Source: Vandiemenella viatica (Eukaryota; Arthropoda; Insecta; Orthoptera; Morabidae). From it: 64,000 nt of DNA. The stretch covers positions 122,006,095-122,070,094 of the forward strand of contig CM061920.1 of the NCBI GenBank assembly GCA_031002005.1, given 5' to 3'. Shown piece after piece: positions 11,415-23,050 of the stretch. Position 1 is the first letter of the stretch. Each line of letters starts with the position of its first letter. The notes beneath the pieces are model-generated. The model was given only the letters and a program-made list of their open reading frames with translations. It ran no database searches and was not told where the DNA came from. A program made the position numbers and the translations under genes.

Positions 11415-11706
11415 AAAGGTCACGGGGTTCCGACGGCTCCTGCTGCATCCCGTAGGATTCACGGAGGTAGAGCTCCTCACTCCCTGTACAACAACCATTG
11501 GCACTAGAAGGATGTGACGGGGTCAGCGCCACGCTCCGGCCGTTCTTTACCTTCCCGCGGAGTTTTCTCCGCGGTACTCATTGCATAGCAGGCTGAGTGG
11601 GCCTGGGCAGCCGTTCCGGACGTTCAGCTTCGAGGAAGAATCCTCAGCTTCGTCGGGTAACGAACCCCGGTGTTCGGGCCGCAGTCTAGCGCTGAGCTAC
11701 GCGGCC
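11415..11706 (-). mobile_element. tRNA-derived SINE (family 2)
   Basis: On the - strand the element begins ggcggccgcgtagctcagcg (A box gtagctcagcgctaga) and has a B box ggggttcgttaccc, a strong tRNA-like head. A GC-rich body follows, with a ccgcggagaaaactccgcgg palindrome, ggagtgaggagctctacc and an end near gaaccccgtgacc. It is unlike family 1 in sequence and base composition. Confidence 0.8.
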
Positions 11707-12430
11707 GCCAAAAATATATGGTAAATTACAAAATTAGTGAAAGTAGAAGTAAACAAAGCAAAGCTGAAATGCTTAGCAAGCGTGTGGTAATTGTAAATTT
11801 GCTTGGTTTTACGACGCCGTGGGAGAGTTTCGATTTGTACCTATTCCGTTCTGTCATGACTGGCCTCGCAATTTAACGTGGAAACCGAGCCACAGTGCGT
11901 CTTGTCGTCTCAGACGATCATAACAACCTATCGCCTTACCGGGGCGTGAATCTAGTTACTTCCTTAATCACCGATATACTGAACAGCGCAAAGCATCTGA
12001 CGATTTCGAATAGCTGGAAAAGAGGTGCCAGTTTGATCTGTTATAAGAAAAAGAAATATAAAATTGATAAAAAGATAAACAATTTTTCGGATTAAAAGAA
12101 ATGAGAATGGGAATTCTGTACCCTCAGGTTTAAATATGTGGTAAGTGTCAGAAAAGGCCTTAAAAAAATACACATACGCAGCCAAACAAAAACAAAACTA
12201 TCTTTCAAATTCTCTAGTTTTAATTACACATTAAACAATTCACTAGTTTAAATATAAAAATAACAACTCAAATGTCATTGATAGGCTACTTGTTAAAAAG
12301 TTATTTAAAGATTCGAAGAAATTACTTACAAGCTCTGTACGTAGTGTTAAACAAAATACATTGCCAGTTGTATATGAAAGCATTGAAAAATACACTGAAC
12401 GCGATGCTTGTGTTACAGACAAAATCTCAT
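11707..12430. other. Spacer, nothing recognised
   Basis: Short AT-rich frames only, with no motif or repeat that I can support. Confidence 0.5.
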
Positions 12431-12450
12431 TAATTTAGTATACTAAATTA
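12431..12450. repeat. Perfect 20-bp palindrome
   Basis: taatttagtatactaaatta equals its own reverse complement. No element ends are visible on either side. Confidence 0.9.
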
Positions 12451-13036
12451 GCGGCAGAAAACTAATGATGATGATGACTAGCCGCAAATAGTAGTATAGA
12501 GATGTTCAGTTGTTACACGTTATAAAAAACTCCGTGATTCTTGATGTCAAGGGAATAGGTTTTCTTAAAGTTAGTCAAACAGTACTATATAGTTAAATGT
12601 ATGGTAGTTAACTGTTACTCGATTGCTTAATGAAGGGAAAGTCGCCAAAATGTTACAAGCTGTTAAAATGGAATATTGTAGGGAAGGACGCATTTAATCT
12701 GTAGTACCTGGCTGTCGGTATCTTTCGATTTATTTTCAATATCCAAGATTTCGAGTAAATTTTGATTAAAGTAAAAGGCTTGAAGGCTTTCTAGGCGTTT
12801 TGAGGTGCACAGTTAACCAGAGAGAGGCTTAACTAACATCAGTAGGCTTACTGGTAACTGAACCTTCTACGTAATGAGGTTAGAGCCGTTTTCAAGAAGC
12901 CAAATACTACAAAAATTGCTCCTTATTTTAAAAAAAAAAAAAATCGTGTTAAAAACTTGAAAAGCAAAACGTTATCTACATATGAAATTTAATCCAAATC
13001 GCTAGATACATTTGCGAGACCGCCTCACAAATTGCT

Positions 13037-13072
<36 letters not shown>

Positions 13073-13689
13073 AAAGCTATTATTTTGTTGTTAAATGGAA
13101 ATCTTAATGCCAGTCAGAGATTAATTAATGGTGCGAGATTTGTGGTAATCGAGAGGATTCTTATGTAACTCGACGAGAAAAACTGAAAGTAAAAAATTTT
13201 TTTAAATATATATCTCGCTTATATCTCAAAATTGACGTTGGTTGGCTGAAATGCGACCTGGACCAGAATATAAATTTCGCCATAGCCAAGTTTGATTGTG
13301 AATACGTATGAAACTCGTCGAGACAAATCGAAAATAAGGAATTTAATTTTCTGATATCTCGCTTAGTTCTCGAGATATTCTATTTCAAAAGTGAAGAGGT
13401 TATGATTAGATCCTGCCTGGACCAGAAAAAAATCCACCGAAACCACTATACGGTGGAAATGTACTTTCAATGTTTTACTTTGTTCCTAGTGGTTGTTGTT
13501 AGGCTGAAATACGGCCTGGACCAGAAGAAACGTTGCCAAAAGCATACGTATTTATACTTATAACTGATTTTTGACATGCTATATCTCGAAAACCAAGAGC
13601 ATTTATTCTTTATTTTAGATACGTTTCGTCGACTTCTATAAGATCTATAAGATCTATCATCAGATAGTGACGTCAATATATTTGTGCTA

Positions 13690-13890
13690 AATTCGTTCAC
13701 TCCGATGAAACTCATACCTCGCATCTTCTGATCAGCATTTCAAAATGATGATAAAACAATTCCCATAAGAAGTAACCTTGGTTATAAACATTAATAAAGC
13801 ACAAGGTCAGACGCTTCAAAAGGCAACATTCTATTTATCAGAACCCGTTTTTTCGTATGTGCACTCGTACGCGACATTTTCAGGAATTTG
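13690..13890 (+). pseudogene. Helitron helicase C-terminal remnant
   Basis: One frame gives INKAQGQTLQKATFYLSEP followed by a YVHSYATFS-like stretch near 13790-13880. This corresponds to the last conserved motif of PIF1-type helicases in Helitrons (consensus TINKAQGQ). In a neighbouring frame just upstream, near 13690-13720, is an LIPRI motif expected a little earlier in the same domain. There are stop codons and at least one frameshift, and neither a Rep domain nor a Helitron terminus is visible. A dead fragment. Confidence 0.7.
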
Positions 13891-14410
13891 TAGATGTATT
13901 AATATTTAATTATGCATTTTATTATCAAACTTTACTCGAAATCTTTTATATTGAACAGAAATCGAAAGATGTTTTATAATGAAGGTGGTAGTATTTAATG
14001 ACTAACTAACAACCACTTTTTACGGTCAAAAAGTAAACCATGATTACTTTATAACTGGTACTGGTAATATTATTTTCAAAGATGTTTCTGTAAAGTATAG
14101 CCTCTGATAAAGCCATTGATAAATTTTTAATTATCTTCCTTAATATTTCCACGGGTCAGCCAGTATACAAGAACTGTTCGTTTAAATATTCTTTGAAATC
14201 AAAGAAAATCTATTTGTAGGCTTTCTGGTACCTGAATTGTCTACGAGATGGCACTAGTGCCGTTTTCGAGAAACCGAGTGACAAAATTGTTCGTATTTTG
14301 TAAACTCGCTTTTTTTGTAGGGAAGACAACTATTTAGGTAATCTTAAAAGTCAAAACGTTACCTAAATATCAAATTTCATCCAAATCGTCAAAGCCGTTT
14401 CCGAGATCCG

Positions 14411-14411
<1 letters not shown>

Positions 14412-14497
<86 letters not shown>
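14412..14497. repeat. (AT)n microsatellite
   Basis: About 43 uninterrupted AT dinucleotides in a dispersed repeat copy. Confidence 0.98.
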
Positions 14498-14499
<2 letters not shown>

Positions 14500-14520
14500 A
14501 GAATTGCTCGTTTAAAGATT

Positions 14521-15548
14521 TTAATTAATTAAAGATATAAGATATAAACTGAAAGGCAAAGATAATAAGAGGGACTATATAGGTATGTCGCCTATACCCA
14601 GCACGTTTCTACCAATATATTAGCGATTGTTGAAGAGGAAAAAGCGAAAAGCGTTCAAAAAAAAATAAAAAAATTACAGGAATCATTTGCATTGGCGTAT
14701 TTATTCATTACATACAAATGAGGAACATGGCTAACAGTGACCAGTTATCATCTGGATGGTTGAACGCTTTCTGAAACTCTGGTTCAATTTATTGTACCAT
14801 CGAAATTGAATACGTACATGGGAAGAAAGTATTCCCATTTTCATTTGTAATCAATTCACTTTAACATTCGTTTGTGAATCTTCGCAACTTAAGCAAAGAC
14901 CTTAGAAATGTAAAAAAGTCAAAAGTTACGTACCTACTGCCACCAACGTTTTAAAAGCGAGGCATCTGACCGTATAGCGACTTTTAATTAAAGAGCTGTA
15001 GCGGGCCCCATAGAAAGCGTCCCCTCAGGCTGTCCTCCCGTTGAGCAGTACCTAGAATATGCGCATTCATTCATTCTAGCGTTAAAAGCGTTCCTTAATG
15101 TTACACTATCAAAGGCAGTTTTATTCAAATAATGCCATAGTTATTTCATTATAAATATTTAATTCTGATTTAGGTTGCAAACTGTAAAATACTGTAAGGC
15201 GTTTAAAAAAAAAAAAAAAATCTCTTACGACCCACATAATTTTACACTGGGGATACTAGGAACACAGAAACACAAATAACAGTAACATTTTGTATGGAGA
15301 TGCATAGTGCCGATAATTCCTGTCATATTTTTAGCCAATTCAGTAGATTTCATCGCAACTATTCTGCAATAACTCCGTGAGAACTTGGTAATTTTTTATA
15401 AATTTAATCATAAATATTTACTTAAAATACGTAAATTATTAAAAACTTTCATGAAAAATGAGATTATAGGAGCTAATTAATGGAAATTGTAAACTTTATT
15501 GAGAATAAGATTTTGTTCTTATTTCGTTTTTTCTTTCAATTTCATCAT

Positions 15549-15551
<3 letters not shown>
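14521..15551. other. Spacer
   Basis: No gene or repeat recognised. It leads into an A-tract. Confidence 0.5.
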
Positions 15552-15593
<42 letters not shown>

Positions 15594-15614
15594 CTGATCT
15601 ATTCAGAATTTTTT
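15552..15614. repeat. A40 tract joined to a 12-bp hairpin
   Basis: Forty consecutive A (15552-15591). The last six A, with the bases that follow, form the left arm aaaaaattctga (15586-15597) of a perfect inverted repeat with 15603-15614 around a 5-nt loop. Confidence 0.85.
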
Positions 15615-15735
15615 GTTGTACTTAATACAGTGAATAGCATGCGAGCAATTTAACTATCCGGACCAAAAATAGTAATAAGGCTAAAGCAAATGTATCACCC
15701 ACAATATTTTTTTTCCTACCATAGTATTTACTTAC

Positions 15736-15871
15736 CATATTTGAGAAGTTCCCTAGCCGTGTCTCTTCTTATCCGACAACTGTCTGCAATGCTCTGGACC
15801 CGCTGCATTGGCATAGCAGTTTGGCTATTGGTATCTATTCCAGACCACTGAATAACATTTACACGAGCCAT
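15736..15871 (-). CDS. Putative first coding exon of an unrecognised gene
   Basis: On the - strand an ATG at 15869-15871 opens a 45-codon frame (begins MARVNVIQWSGIDTN; contains QRVQSIADSCRIRRD; ends ARELLKY plus one nucleotide) that runs straight into a canonical 5' splice site, G|GTAAGT, at 15735-15730. Base composition is more balanced than in the AT-rich surroundings and the frame has no stops, but it is too short for that to prove anything. The product would be polar with a basic helix near its end; I see no signal peptide. I do not recognise the family. The next exon would lie at lower coordinates and I could not find it, so this could also be an orphaned exon. Confidence 0.5.
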
Positions 15872-16467
15872 GTGATATTTGCTTAAATAATCTGTTCAAC
15901 TACAGTGAAGCAAAATTTAATATTTTATAGTGAAGACTATATTGTTCCACCGATGACACGTCGATGGAGAAGTGATTAAAACTGAGCGCTCGTTTAACAG
16001 CACGGGGAGAGAAACACTGGGTTTCTTGCTCTGTAACTTTGGAGTCTCAGGCACGGTAGCCTATCGTCTCCTTTGCCTCACTCGCGTCTGACAATGAACA
16101 CAAACGAATACATTAACAACTTCTTCGGGACCTCAAAAGGTAGTATCTATCAAATGTCACTGGAAACAATTCCGAAGAAATAGCAATGGTATAATTGCGA
16201 ATTCTCGACACGAAGAATCCATCTTATCTATTCAAAGATTCCCGATTTAATTCGTCATAAGATTGCTATTCTATCTTTCTTTTCTGGAAATTTTATAACC
16301 AATAAAGTATCCTCGAACTTTTCTAAGACCTTTGCAATACTTTTTAGTTCAATCATAAAATAGTAACTAACAAATTCCAAGTAACTCGAGAAAGCTGTAT
16401 GTAAACGTGTACCGCGGCAATGACCGAAAAAAATGGGATAACAGAAATCAGAGCAGAAATGATTCTT
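15872..16467 (-). other. Possible upstream region of the exon at 15736-15871
   Basis: About 600 bp upstream of the putative first exon. It is moderately GC-rich at 15950-16110, unlike its surroundings, and contains no SINE or coding frame of note. I see no convincing TATA box. Confidence 0.3.
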
Positions 16468-16674
16468 TGGCTGGTAAGTGGTAACGCTTTCGCCTCGCAT
16501 TATGCACGACGCGACTTCGAATCCCCGTCAGGCCATCCAGATTTCGGTTTTCTATGGTTTCGCTAAATCACTCCAGGTGAGTGCCAGGATGGTTCCTGTA
16601 AAAGGCCATGGCCGTTCATTGCCCTCAGCCCTTTCTCGCCTTTGATGACCTCGATGGGGCATAAAGCCATAAAA
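16468..16674 (+). mobile_element. tRNA-derived SINE (family 1)
   Basis: Starts near ggctggtaagtggtaacgct, B box like ttcgaatcc, then ccatccagatttcgg, aaatcactccaggtgag, gccatggccg and a tail at gatggggcataaagccata. Confidence 0.8.
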
Positions 16675-16784
16675 AAATTACATACTTATTTTTCTACAAA
16701 CGATTAGCGAATAGAATACGAAGGATTTATCGAAAGAGAAAAATTAGAATCCTATAGGAGTAGTTCTCAAGAAACCGCTCTTGC

Positions 16785-16862
16785 CATTGTGATCTGGGTT
16801 TTCCATAGATTTTCCTAGGCCGCTCGAGGCGAATTCCGGGATGGTTCCTTATAGGCGCCTCC
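16785..16862 (+). mobile_element. SINE fragment (family 1)
   Basis: Only the middle is left: tgatctgggttttccat, cgctcgaggcgaattccgg and gatggttcc. It lies about 110 bp after a full copy. Confidence 0.6.
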
Positions 16863-17039
16863 TGCCATATCCCGGATATATCTTCTGGTGCATAAATCAT
16901 TAAACGTTGTATAGGTGCAGCGCACCCTCTACCACCCACTAGTGAATCATGAAGTGTTACTATTATTAAGACCGTATGTTAAGTACACTGAATTGGCTTT
17001 CGAAGGGGTAATAACTACACACGTGGAGGTCTCCCCCCC

Positions 17040-17262
17040 TCAGTAGAAGGCGATGCCTGAACAGTAACGTTCGGGTCTAACATCGATGGTGAGATGCGTT
17101 CAAATCCCGGGCTCACCATCCAGCTTTCTTTCTTTCTTGCTATGGGTTTTTGAAATCCCTAAAGCTAATGGACCCTTCAAAAGGCCATGGCCAAATTTCT
17201 TCTTGTCTCGTGTTTCTTTTCCTGACTCCAATGACCTCAAAGTCGACGAGGAGTAAAGCAAT
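17040..17262 (+). mobile_element. tRNA-derived SINE (family 1), diverged
   Basis: B box like ttcaaatcccgg, then caccatccagct, aaaaggccatggccaaa and caatgacctcaaagtcgacg, ending near gtaaagcaataag. A short (ttct)n expansion interrupts the body near 17125. Confidence 0.7.
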
Positions 17263-18569
17263 AAGTCAAAAACTATATCCCTATCTATTGTCAGTTTCTA
17301 CCTGATATAAACTTTTTTTAGATCATTTGATCACGTCATCTGTTAAGATTTGCTGATAAAAATTAACTTTTCTATCTAACATAAATGAGTATAGGAGTTA
17401 AAAATTTTATTTAACAATTATTTTAATGTTTATTTTGTCTTTAATTCTTTAGGTATTAATTATTATTTTGCTGTGATATGTGCCTGTGCAACAGCTGCAG
17501 CAACGGTTAAGCATATTTCTCGCCTAACTTCGGTGAAGACAATGTAGTGAGTGCTTGGTGAGGACATGAAGAAGTATTTAATTTCAAAAAAATTAATTTT
17601 GTTCCTAAACGCTTAATGCGTTGCGCTATAACAAAAGAATAACTGGAAACTAGTTTGGCGTGTTCGCATTTTGTTGCCACTAACATAAAAATCTGTTAAG
17701 TAGTTCCGTGATAGATTAATCAATGCGTCCCGAAACTGTGAGTTTACTAAAGCAAACGTAACACGAAAACAAATAATGGTTGTAGTTACAAAATATTCGA
17801 ATAGTTTTATTGTGCAAACTGTTAAATTGGTTTCGCATTATCTCATCCTTCTATGTGAAATATTCAAAGATTTTGTAGTATTTAGTTGACAGCAATTTAC
17901 GGAAAACTGATAAAAAATTATATGTTCCGAATCCGTTATTACAGCAATCATCAGCCATAAACACATTAACGAATAGATAACCTAAAACGTTGTACATGTT
18001 CTCGTAATGAGATTTTACAGAATTCTTTCCAATTTTATTCACTTCTGAAAGAACCACCATCGAGCCAGTGGTAATATTTTTTGCCCGTCAGTTCGGGGAA
18101 CGAGGACATCCACACATAAAGTAGGTCACGACGAGAATTGTTCTTACTTTTGTTGAGTTTCAGTTCCAAACCCATACAATTTAACCATAATCACTCGACA
18201 CTAAATTTTTGTACACAAAAAAATAGACCTTCGCAAGAGCTATCTATTCAGACAACAATGACCGTGGTAGCTTCCTAAGTTTCAGTAAGCGGAGAAAAGC
18301 ACTCATTCACAGTAAGCATTTCTACGACTTTTTGCTAACGAGTGGTATAATTCGATTTCGGATCTAGGCGATGGTTTCGAACCCATACCCCACAGTATGG
18401 TTATCATGGGGACTCATGAAGTAATTCCCAGTATGGAAGCTGATTTAAAGAATTATCCACCTCAAAATAGGAAAATAGGAATACTAACTGCGCCCGGGAC
18501 TTCGTCATGCGGGATTTTAGACTTTTTTCTGTTAATTTCCCAGATAAACGATCAATGAATTTTTGGCTG
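17263..18569. other. Spacer, nothing recognised
   Basis: AT-rich; short frames on both strands without motifs. Confidence 0.5.
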
Positions 18570-18672
18570 AGTAGGAGAAAGCAAAACGGGAATGAATTCG
18601 GCCATGGCCTTTTGAAGGAACCATCCAGTCATTCACATGGAGTGATTTCGGGATACCATCCGGACAGGGATT
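18570..18672 (-). mobile_element. SINE fragment (family 1)
   Basis: On the - strand: aaatcactccatgtgaatg, gatggttccttcaaaagg, ccatggccgaattcattcc. The tRNA head is missing. Confidence 0.65.
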
Positions 18673-21099
18673 CCTGGAACCTATCCTTTGAATGCTTTAA
18701 TACCTTTTGAGGGCATCACATGCTTCTGCATCTCATTCAGACTACCGGTATTAGTAATTGGGAAAGTTTATGTTTGTTGCTGACCTACAGTCACACTTAA
18801 GAAGTGTTCACACGGCTTCTCTGTGATCAAAATTAAAATTGGTGCTGCCTAGAATGGGTAGGCAAAGATTACTTTATTTGTATGTGTCTAAGCTGTGATG
18901 TAAACTTCCTAATTGAATCGCAATCACTGAAGGCAGGCATTTTGACTGCCATCTTCTTCTTCCCCATAATCACTTACAAATAGCTGGACCTATTGAGGCC
19001 ATATTTGCACCATATGTTATTTAGGGACGGGAGTAAGTTTTTTTGATATGTTTCAATCCGTTGGACCATCAGGGAGAAAATAGCCCCTCTATTGCTATAC
19101 AAGTTAAATTTATTAACTCTACTTGGTGCGGTCAAACTGCTGCATACATAAGTTTAAACTCGTAATAGTTCATTATAAATGGAACAGTATATAATTATGC
19201 ATACACTGAGACGATGTTCTGCAATGTAAACTTAATGAAAGAGAGATAAGAAACAACCGAGCGTGTTTTCTGAGCGAAAGTTAGCCAAGACCCAAACCAG
19301 GTTAAACTAAATTCCAATCTTCCAATCATATACTTTCTTGCCCACCAGCTACATTTTTTTTTTTTTTTTTTTTTACATCATCTCTGGCCGCTGTCGTCCT
19401 ACGACCAACTGCAACTTGCAAACTTCTACTGAGGTATGGTGCCAGATACAATCATAATTAAACTGAAGTGACTTCAGAAAATGGTTTTTATTCAATCGTC
19501 CCACTCAAGAGATATTACGGAGGGGACACGCATAAGCCAATCTCCAATTCTATCAATGTCATTATTGTGAGACAATGTCCAACCTAACGTTGCTGAATTT
19601 TGGTTTCTTACTGGCTTCTTCTTTGCTGCTCGCGGTAACTTCAGAGGAGTGTGCTTGTACAACATGTCGGTGGAATATACTCCTTTCTGAAAGCATTTTC
19701 CCGTTTCATGCTCACTGCCACCAATAGCAGAAAATCTACTTCATAAATTCCTAAGCTCACTCACTAACGTCGGTAGCTATTGGCTGGAAGAAGGTGTTAC
19801 GCGCTAGTCTTCACTCGCAAATTAACAGCGACTAGGGATGTTCAAGTTTATGTATACAGTTTAATAGCTAAGCAACTGCTATAAAATTAACTACCATAAT
19901 ACATTCATTTCGTAGCATTTCATAGTTAAAGAAACTTTACGGCTGAAAAAAACTTTTCAGTAACATAACGCTAAAGGAAGAAACATAAGAAACTTTTAGA
20001 AAGTTTAAATCACTCATGCTCTCTGTAGTAACAACGAATGTCAATTGTGAATCCGGCCTAGATTAAATTTCAATTCAATTAAAACGTCCGCTTATTTTGC
20101 TGCTTTACCAAAGTTTATATATTATGGCTTATTTTCTTTTTAAGTATTTTACTAACGACTTTCGTTAATGGTGTTTGTTCGTGTTCGCTGTACGTGAGTT
20201 ATTAGGTTATTTAAAATTGACATGAGACCAAATATGAAACCGAATAGAGTATTCTGGCAACTCATTTCTTTGGAGTATCTTAACTATTTAATACTCTGGA
20301 TCGTGCATTAAGTTCTCTAGCCGTTACGGACAATATGACCAAAGATTGTATTATAAATATTTACTCAACCTCAATCACAAACAACTTGATTTCGAAGAAA
20401 TTGCTACTCTCTTTAAACAAAAACTCTTCCAATTTTTAGTGTGACCTTTTATGGTCAAATACAAGTCAAGTTTATTTCAGGAAGTTCGAGACAATTTTAC
20501 GATAGCGCGATCGTCTTTGTCCGTGTTTAATACGTCTATCAATATTTCTGAGTTCTTCAAGAGATTTTATTCACCCTACGGTTGAAACACAGGCCAAGTT
20601 CGTATCTAGCCAGATCAGGTGAACCTGTCATAAGTTTTGATCCTAAAAACTGAAACTATTCTTGATCCGTTTACAGCCGAAGGCCACAACATACACATCA
20701 GCCTCAAAACCACAACAAAATCTGAACTGCGCCAGCACTGATACCCATGAATAACAATGAGAACTGTAATAAAACCGAGAGTACAAAAAGTATGTATATG
20801 ACAAAATAATTTGAGTGCTATATTCGAATTATTGACGACCACTTTTACACCGTGTTCTGAAAGAATCTATTTGTACATGAGTGTTGGCAGCGGTATTTTT
20901 GTTTTATTTCATCACTCATTCACAATGTCATTCGACTCTTGGTATAAACCACTAGAGTAAAGCCCATTACATGGGCAGCGAGCGTGGGAAGTCACTAATT
21001 TTTAAAGCGCTTACCTACAACCCACTCATTAGTTGTGATAAAAAAAAGTACCTTTCTCGCTTTTTCACTATTTATTCCGTAACATGTAATGGAAGGTAA
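18673..21099. other. Spacer with a T-tract
   Basis: 2.4 kb without a supportable gene. A T-run lies near 19354-19374. A short match to the 36775/52165 repeat (ctacttggtgcggt) occurs near 19118. Confidence 0.45.
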
Positions 21100-22080
21100 A
21101 CAAAATATTAAATGATTCAGACCAGCAGCGAGAAAATAAATGACGCATCTTTTCTTCGAGTTATAATTTTTTTTTTTATCTCTGCTCTCCGTTTGTGCTC
21201 ATCAATTACCCCCACAAAAACCACCAAAAATTACGAAATTTTTATTGTTATGGAATTCTTTCTAGGGAAACTGTCTTTTCTAAACCATATAACGATGATT
21301 TATTTTATTAATATATTTGTTGCTTACCTACGTTTCTGTAAACTTTATCTGACTTTTTAATAAATTTGCCCGCTTTTTTTCTTCTATCGCAAAATTATTA
21401 GGTTATGTTGCACTGGTTCTAATAACTGTTACAGAGGATAGATTCTCACATTCATTTAAGTGTTTAATCGACGTAAATAAACAAATAGCAACATACAGAT
21501 TAAAAGAACGTCGCGTTATAATTTTTTATTTCTGCCCTTCCTATTTTTATGATGTAACTTACGCAACAGGCAATTGACTTCTAGCTGGCAACGCAACTAC
21601 ACTTCATTTTTGCAATATAAGTGCATACAAAATGAAATTCTATTATTTATTTTCGTGCAAACTTTCTCTGAGTTTTAAAAAACTTCCCTGTTTGTTACAG
21701 TCTGTCAAATAAATTCTTAGGTTATGTTGTCAATAGGTTCCTGTAACTGCTACAGATAATGCAGCGTAAACGTAGGATGCTCTTCACTTCCCATGAATTT
21801 CTCCATCCAGCCGTCGAAAATAAACAAAAATAAATATAAACGTTTAAATGAACGTGGTGTTTTATTTTTTATTTATATATATCTCTGCCTCACATTATAA
21901 TTTTTATCTTTGCTACACAACTGACAATTGCATTTTAGCTGGCATCAGTGTTATACCTTCTTTTAAGAATATAAATGCAAAATCAAATCAGATTATTCAT
22001 TTGAAATTTAATCTTCCTTTTAACCACATAAGGACAAATAAAGTCAATGCAGTTATTCATTTGAAATTTCCCGACAAGCC
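21100..22080. repeat. Degenerate tandem repeat, period about 365 bp
   Basis: About 2.5 copies. The anchor ttataattttt recurs near 21161, 21516 and 21895 (spacing about 355 and 379). The linked segment taggttatgttg(c/t) recurs near 21402 and 21720, with a ctgttacag/ctgctacag motif after each. ttattcatttgaaattt is repeated near 21992 and 22052. The 118-codon frame at 21848-22204 falls largely in this repeat and is unlikely to be a gene. Confidence 0.6.
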
Positions 22081-22204
22081 AAGCAGCGCTGTGGTGGCAG
22101 TGAGTGTAACTAAAGCTTCAATCATTATCGCTTTGCAAGTCCGGCCTCGAGCATGGGTGGTTTTAATTAAGTGTTGGGTTCGTCTTGTGCTGTCCTCGCT
22201 GTAG

Positions 22205-22759
22205 AATCCACAATATTAAATAATAATAAATTAAAGCCTGATACAATACTTAGTCAAAAACCAGTTGGAGCTGGCTAAATGGTCCCAAAGACCGAGTCTT
22301 ATTAAAGTGGATACCAGAGAGCTTGAGTTAAAATAGCGATCCACCAGCCTTTGTCAGAAATCAGTTTGGAGGAAGAGTGGAATTGTTTCTTGATACAGAC
22401 AAACCGTCAAGTTAATTCGGAAGAGCCGGCAAAACAACTGGCTCTTGGTTCCTATTCCAATTACCTTGATTTCGACCAACTGTAAGGCTCCAAAATAATA
22501 TTAATAACATCTCGTGTATTATCAAAGTAGTTGCTCTGTAGGTTTCCGATATTAGCTAATAATTTATACCGGACCACAGGCAGGACAGCTAGTGTAATAG
22601 TCTTATTCAATTTTCGATTTAATTGTTTGGTTTTATCAACCAAGAGAAAAGAAGGCAAATTTTAAACATTAGGGCAGTGTAGTTAGGTAGAGAACATGCT
22701 GCCTGCTAGCTTGCGACACGTCTTATATTTGGATGAATTTAATTTGGTACTAAGCTGGT
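22205..22759. other. Spacer
   Basis: No gene or repeat recognised. Confidence 0.45.
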
Positions 22760-23050
22760 TTATCTGCTCCCCGTGTCGTCTAGCAGAAGCAAGGGGCAGT
22801 GACACAAGCAACTCTCAGGGATTAATCAACGGACCGCCACACCGCCGGTGATTCAGCTCTGAATGGCAGGCGGGTCTAGAAAGCGGACCGCGCCCGGTGT
22901 GTTACCAGCATTCCAGTTAATGAAGAGCCGCTCCTCCGGGGCCCGCTGCTAATACAAACTTCACCCGCTGTACACAGAACGTTGCTGCCTGCCTGCCGTT
23001 CACCTTCAGCAAGCTTGGCTCGCTTCGGCAAATGGACGAAGTACTGCAGA
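22760..23050. other. GC-rich island in AT-rich sequence
   Basis: About 290 bp markedly richer in G and C than either flank, with several CpG, no long frame on either strand and none of the repeat landmarks seen elsewhere. Short TTAAT and AATTAA-like boxes lie at its centre and edges. It could be a conserved regulatory element, an untranslated exon or an unrecognised repeat; the sequence does not decide. Confidence 0.4.

Larger units (their letters stand above)
12838..14520. repeat. Degenerate dispersed repeats around Helitron debris
   Basis: A block of non-coding repeats. One unit occurs twice as a direct repeat (about 12838-13030 and 14213-14420): it starts gtaggctt(a/t)ctggta and ends near aaatttcatccaaatcg. 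A second motif, tatacaagaa(c/t)tg(t/c)tcgttt, occurs at about 14163 and 14492, either side of the (AT)n tract. Three looser units between 13155 and 13560 each contain cctggaccagaa (near 13256, 13421 and 13516) and, upstream, an atatctcg motif. A run of 30 A lies at 13041-13070. Confidence 0.65.

Noticed and set aside
11415..11706. Possible functional tRNA gene on the - strand
   Set aside because: A and B boxes are present, but no complete cloverleaf follows and a SINE body continues from the head.
21848..22204. 118-codon frame on the + strand
   Set aside because: Most of it is inside a degenerate tandem repeat and no motif is visible.
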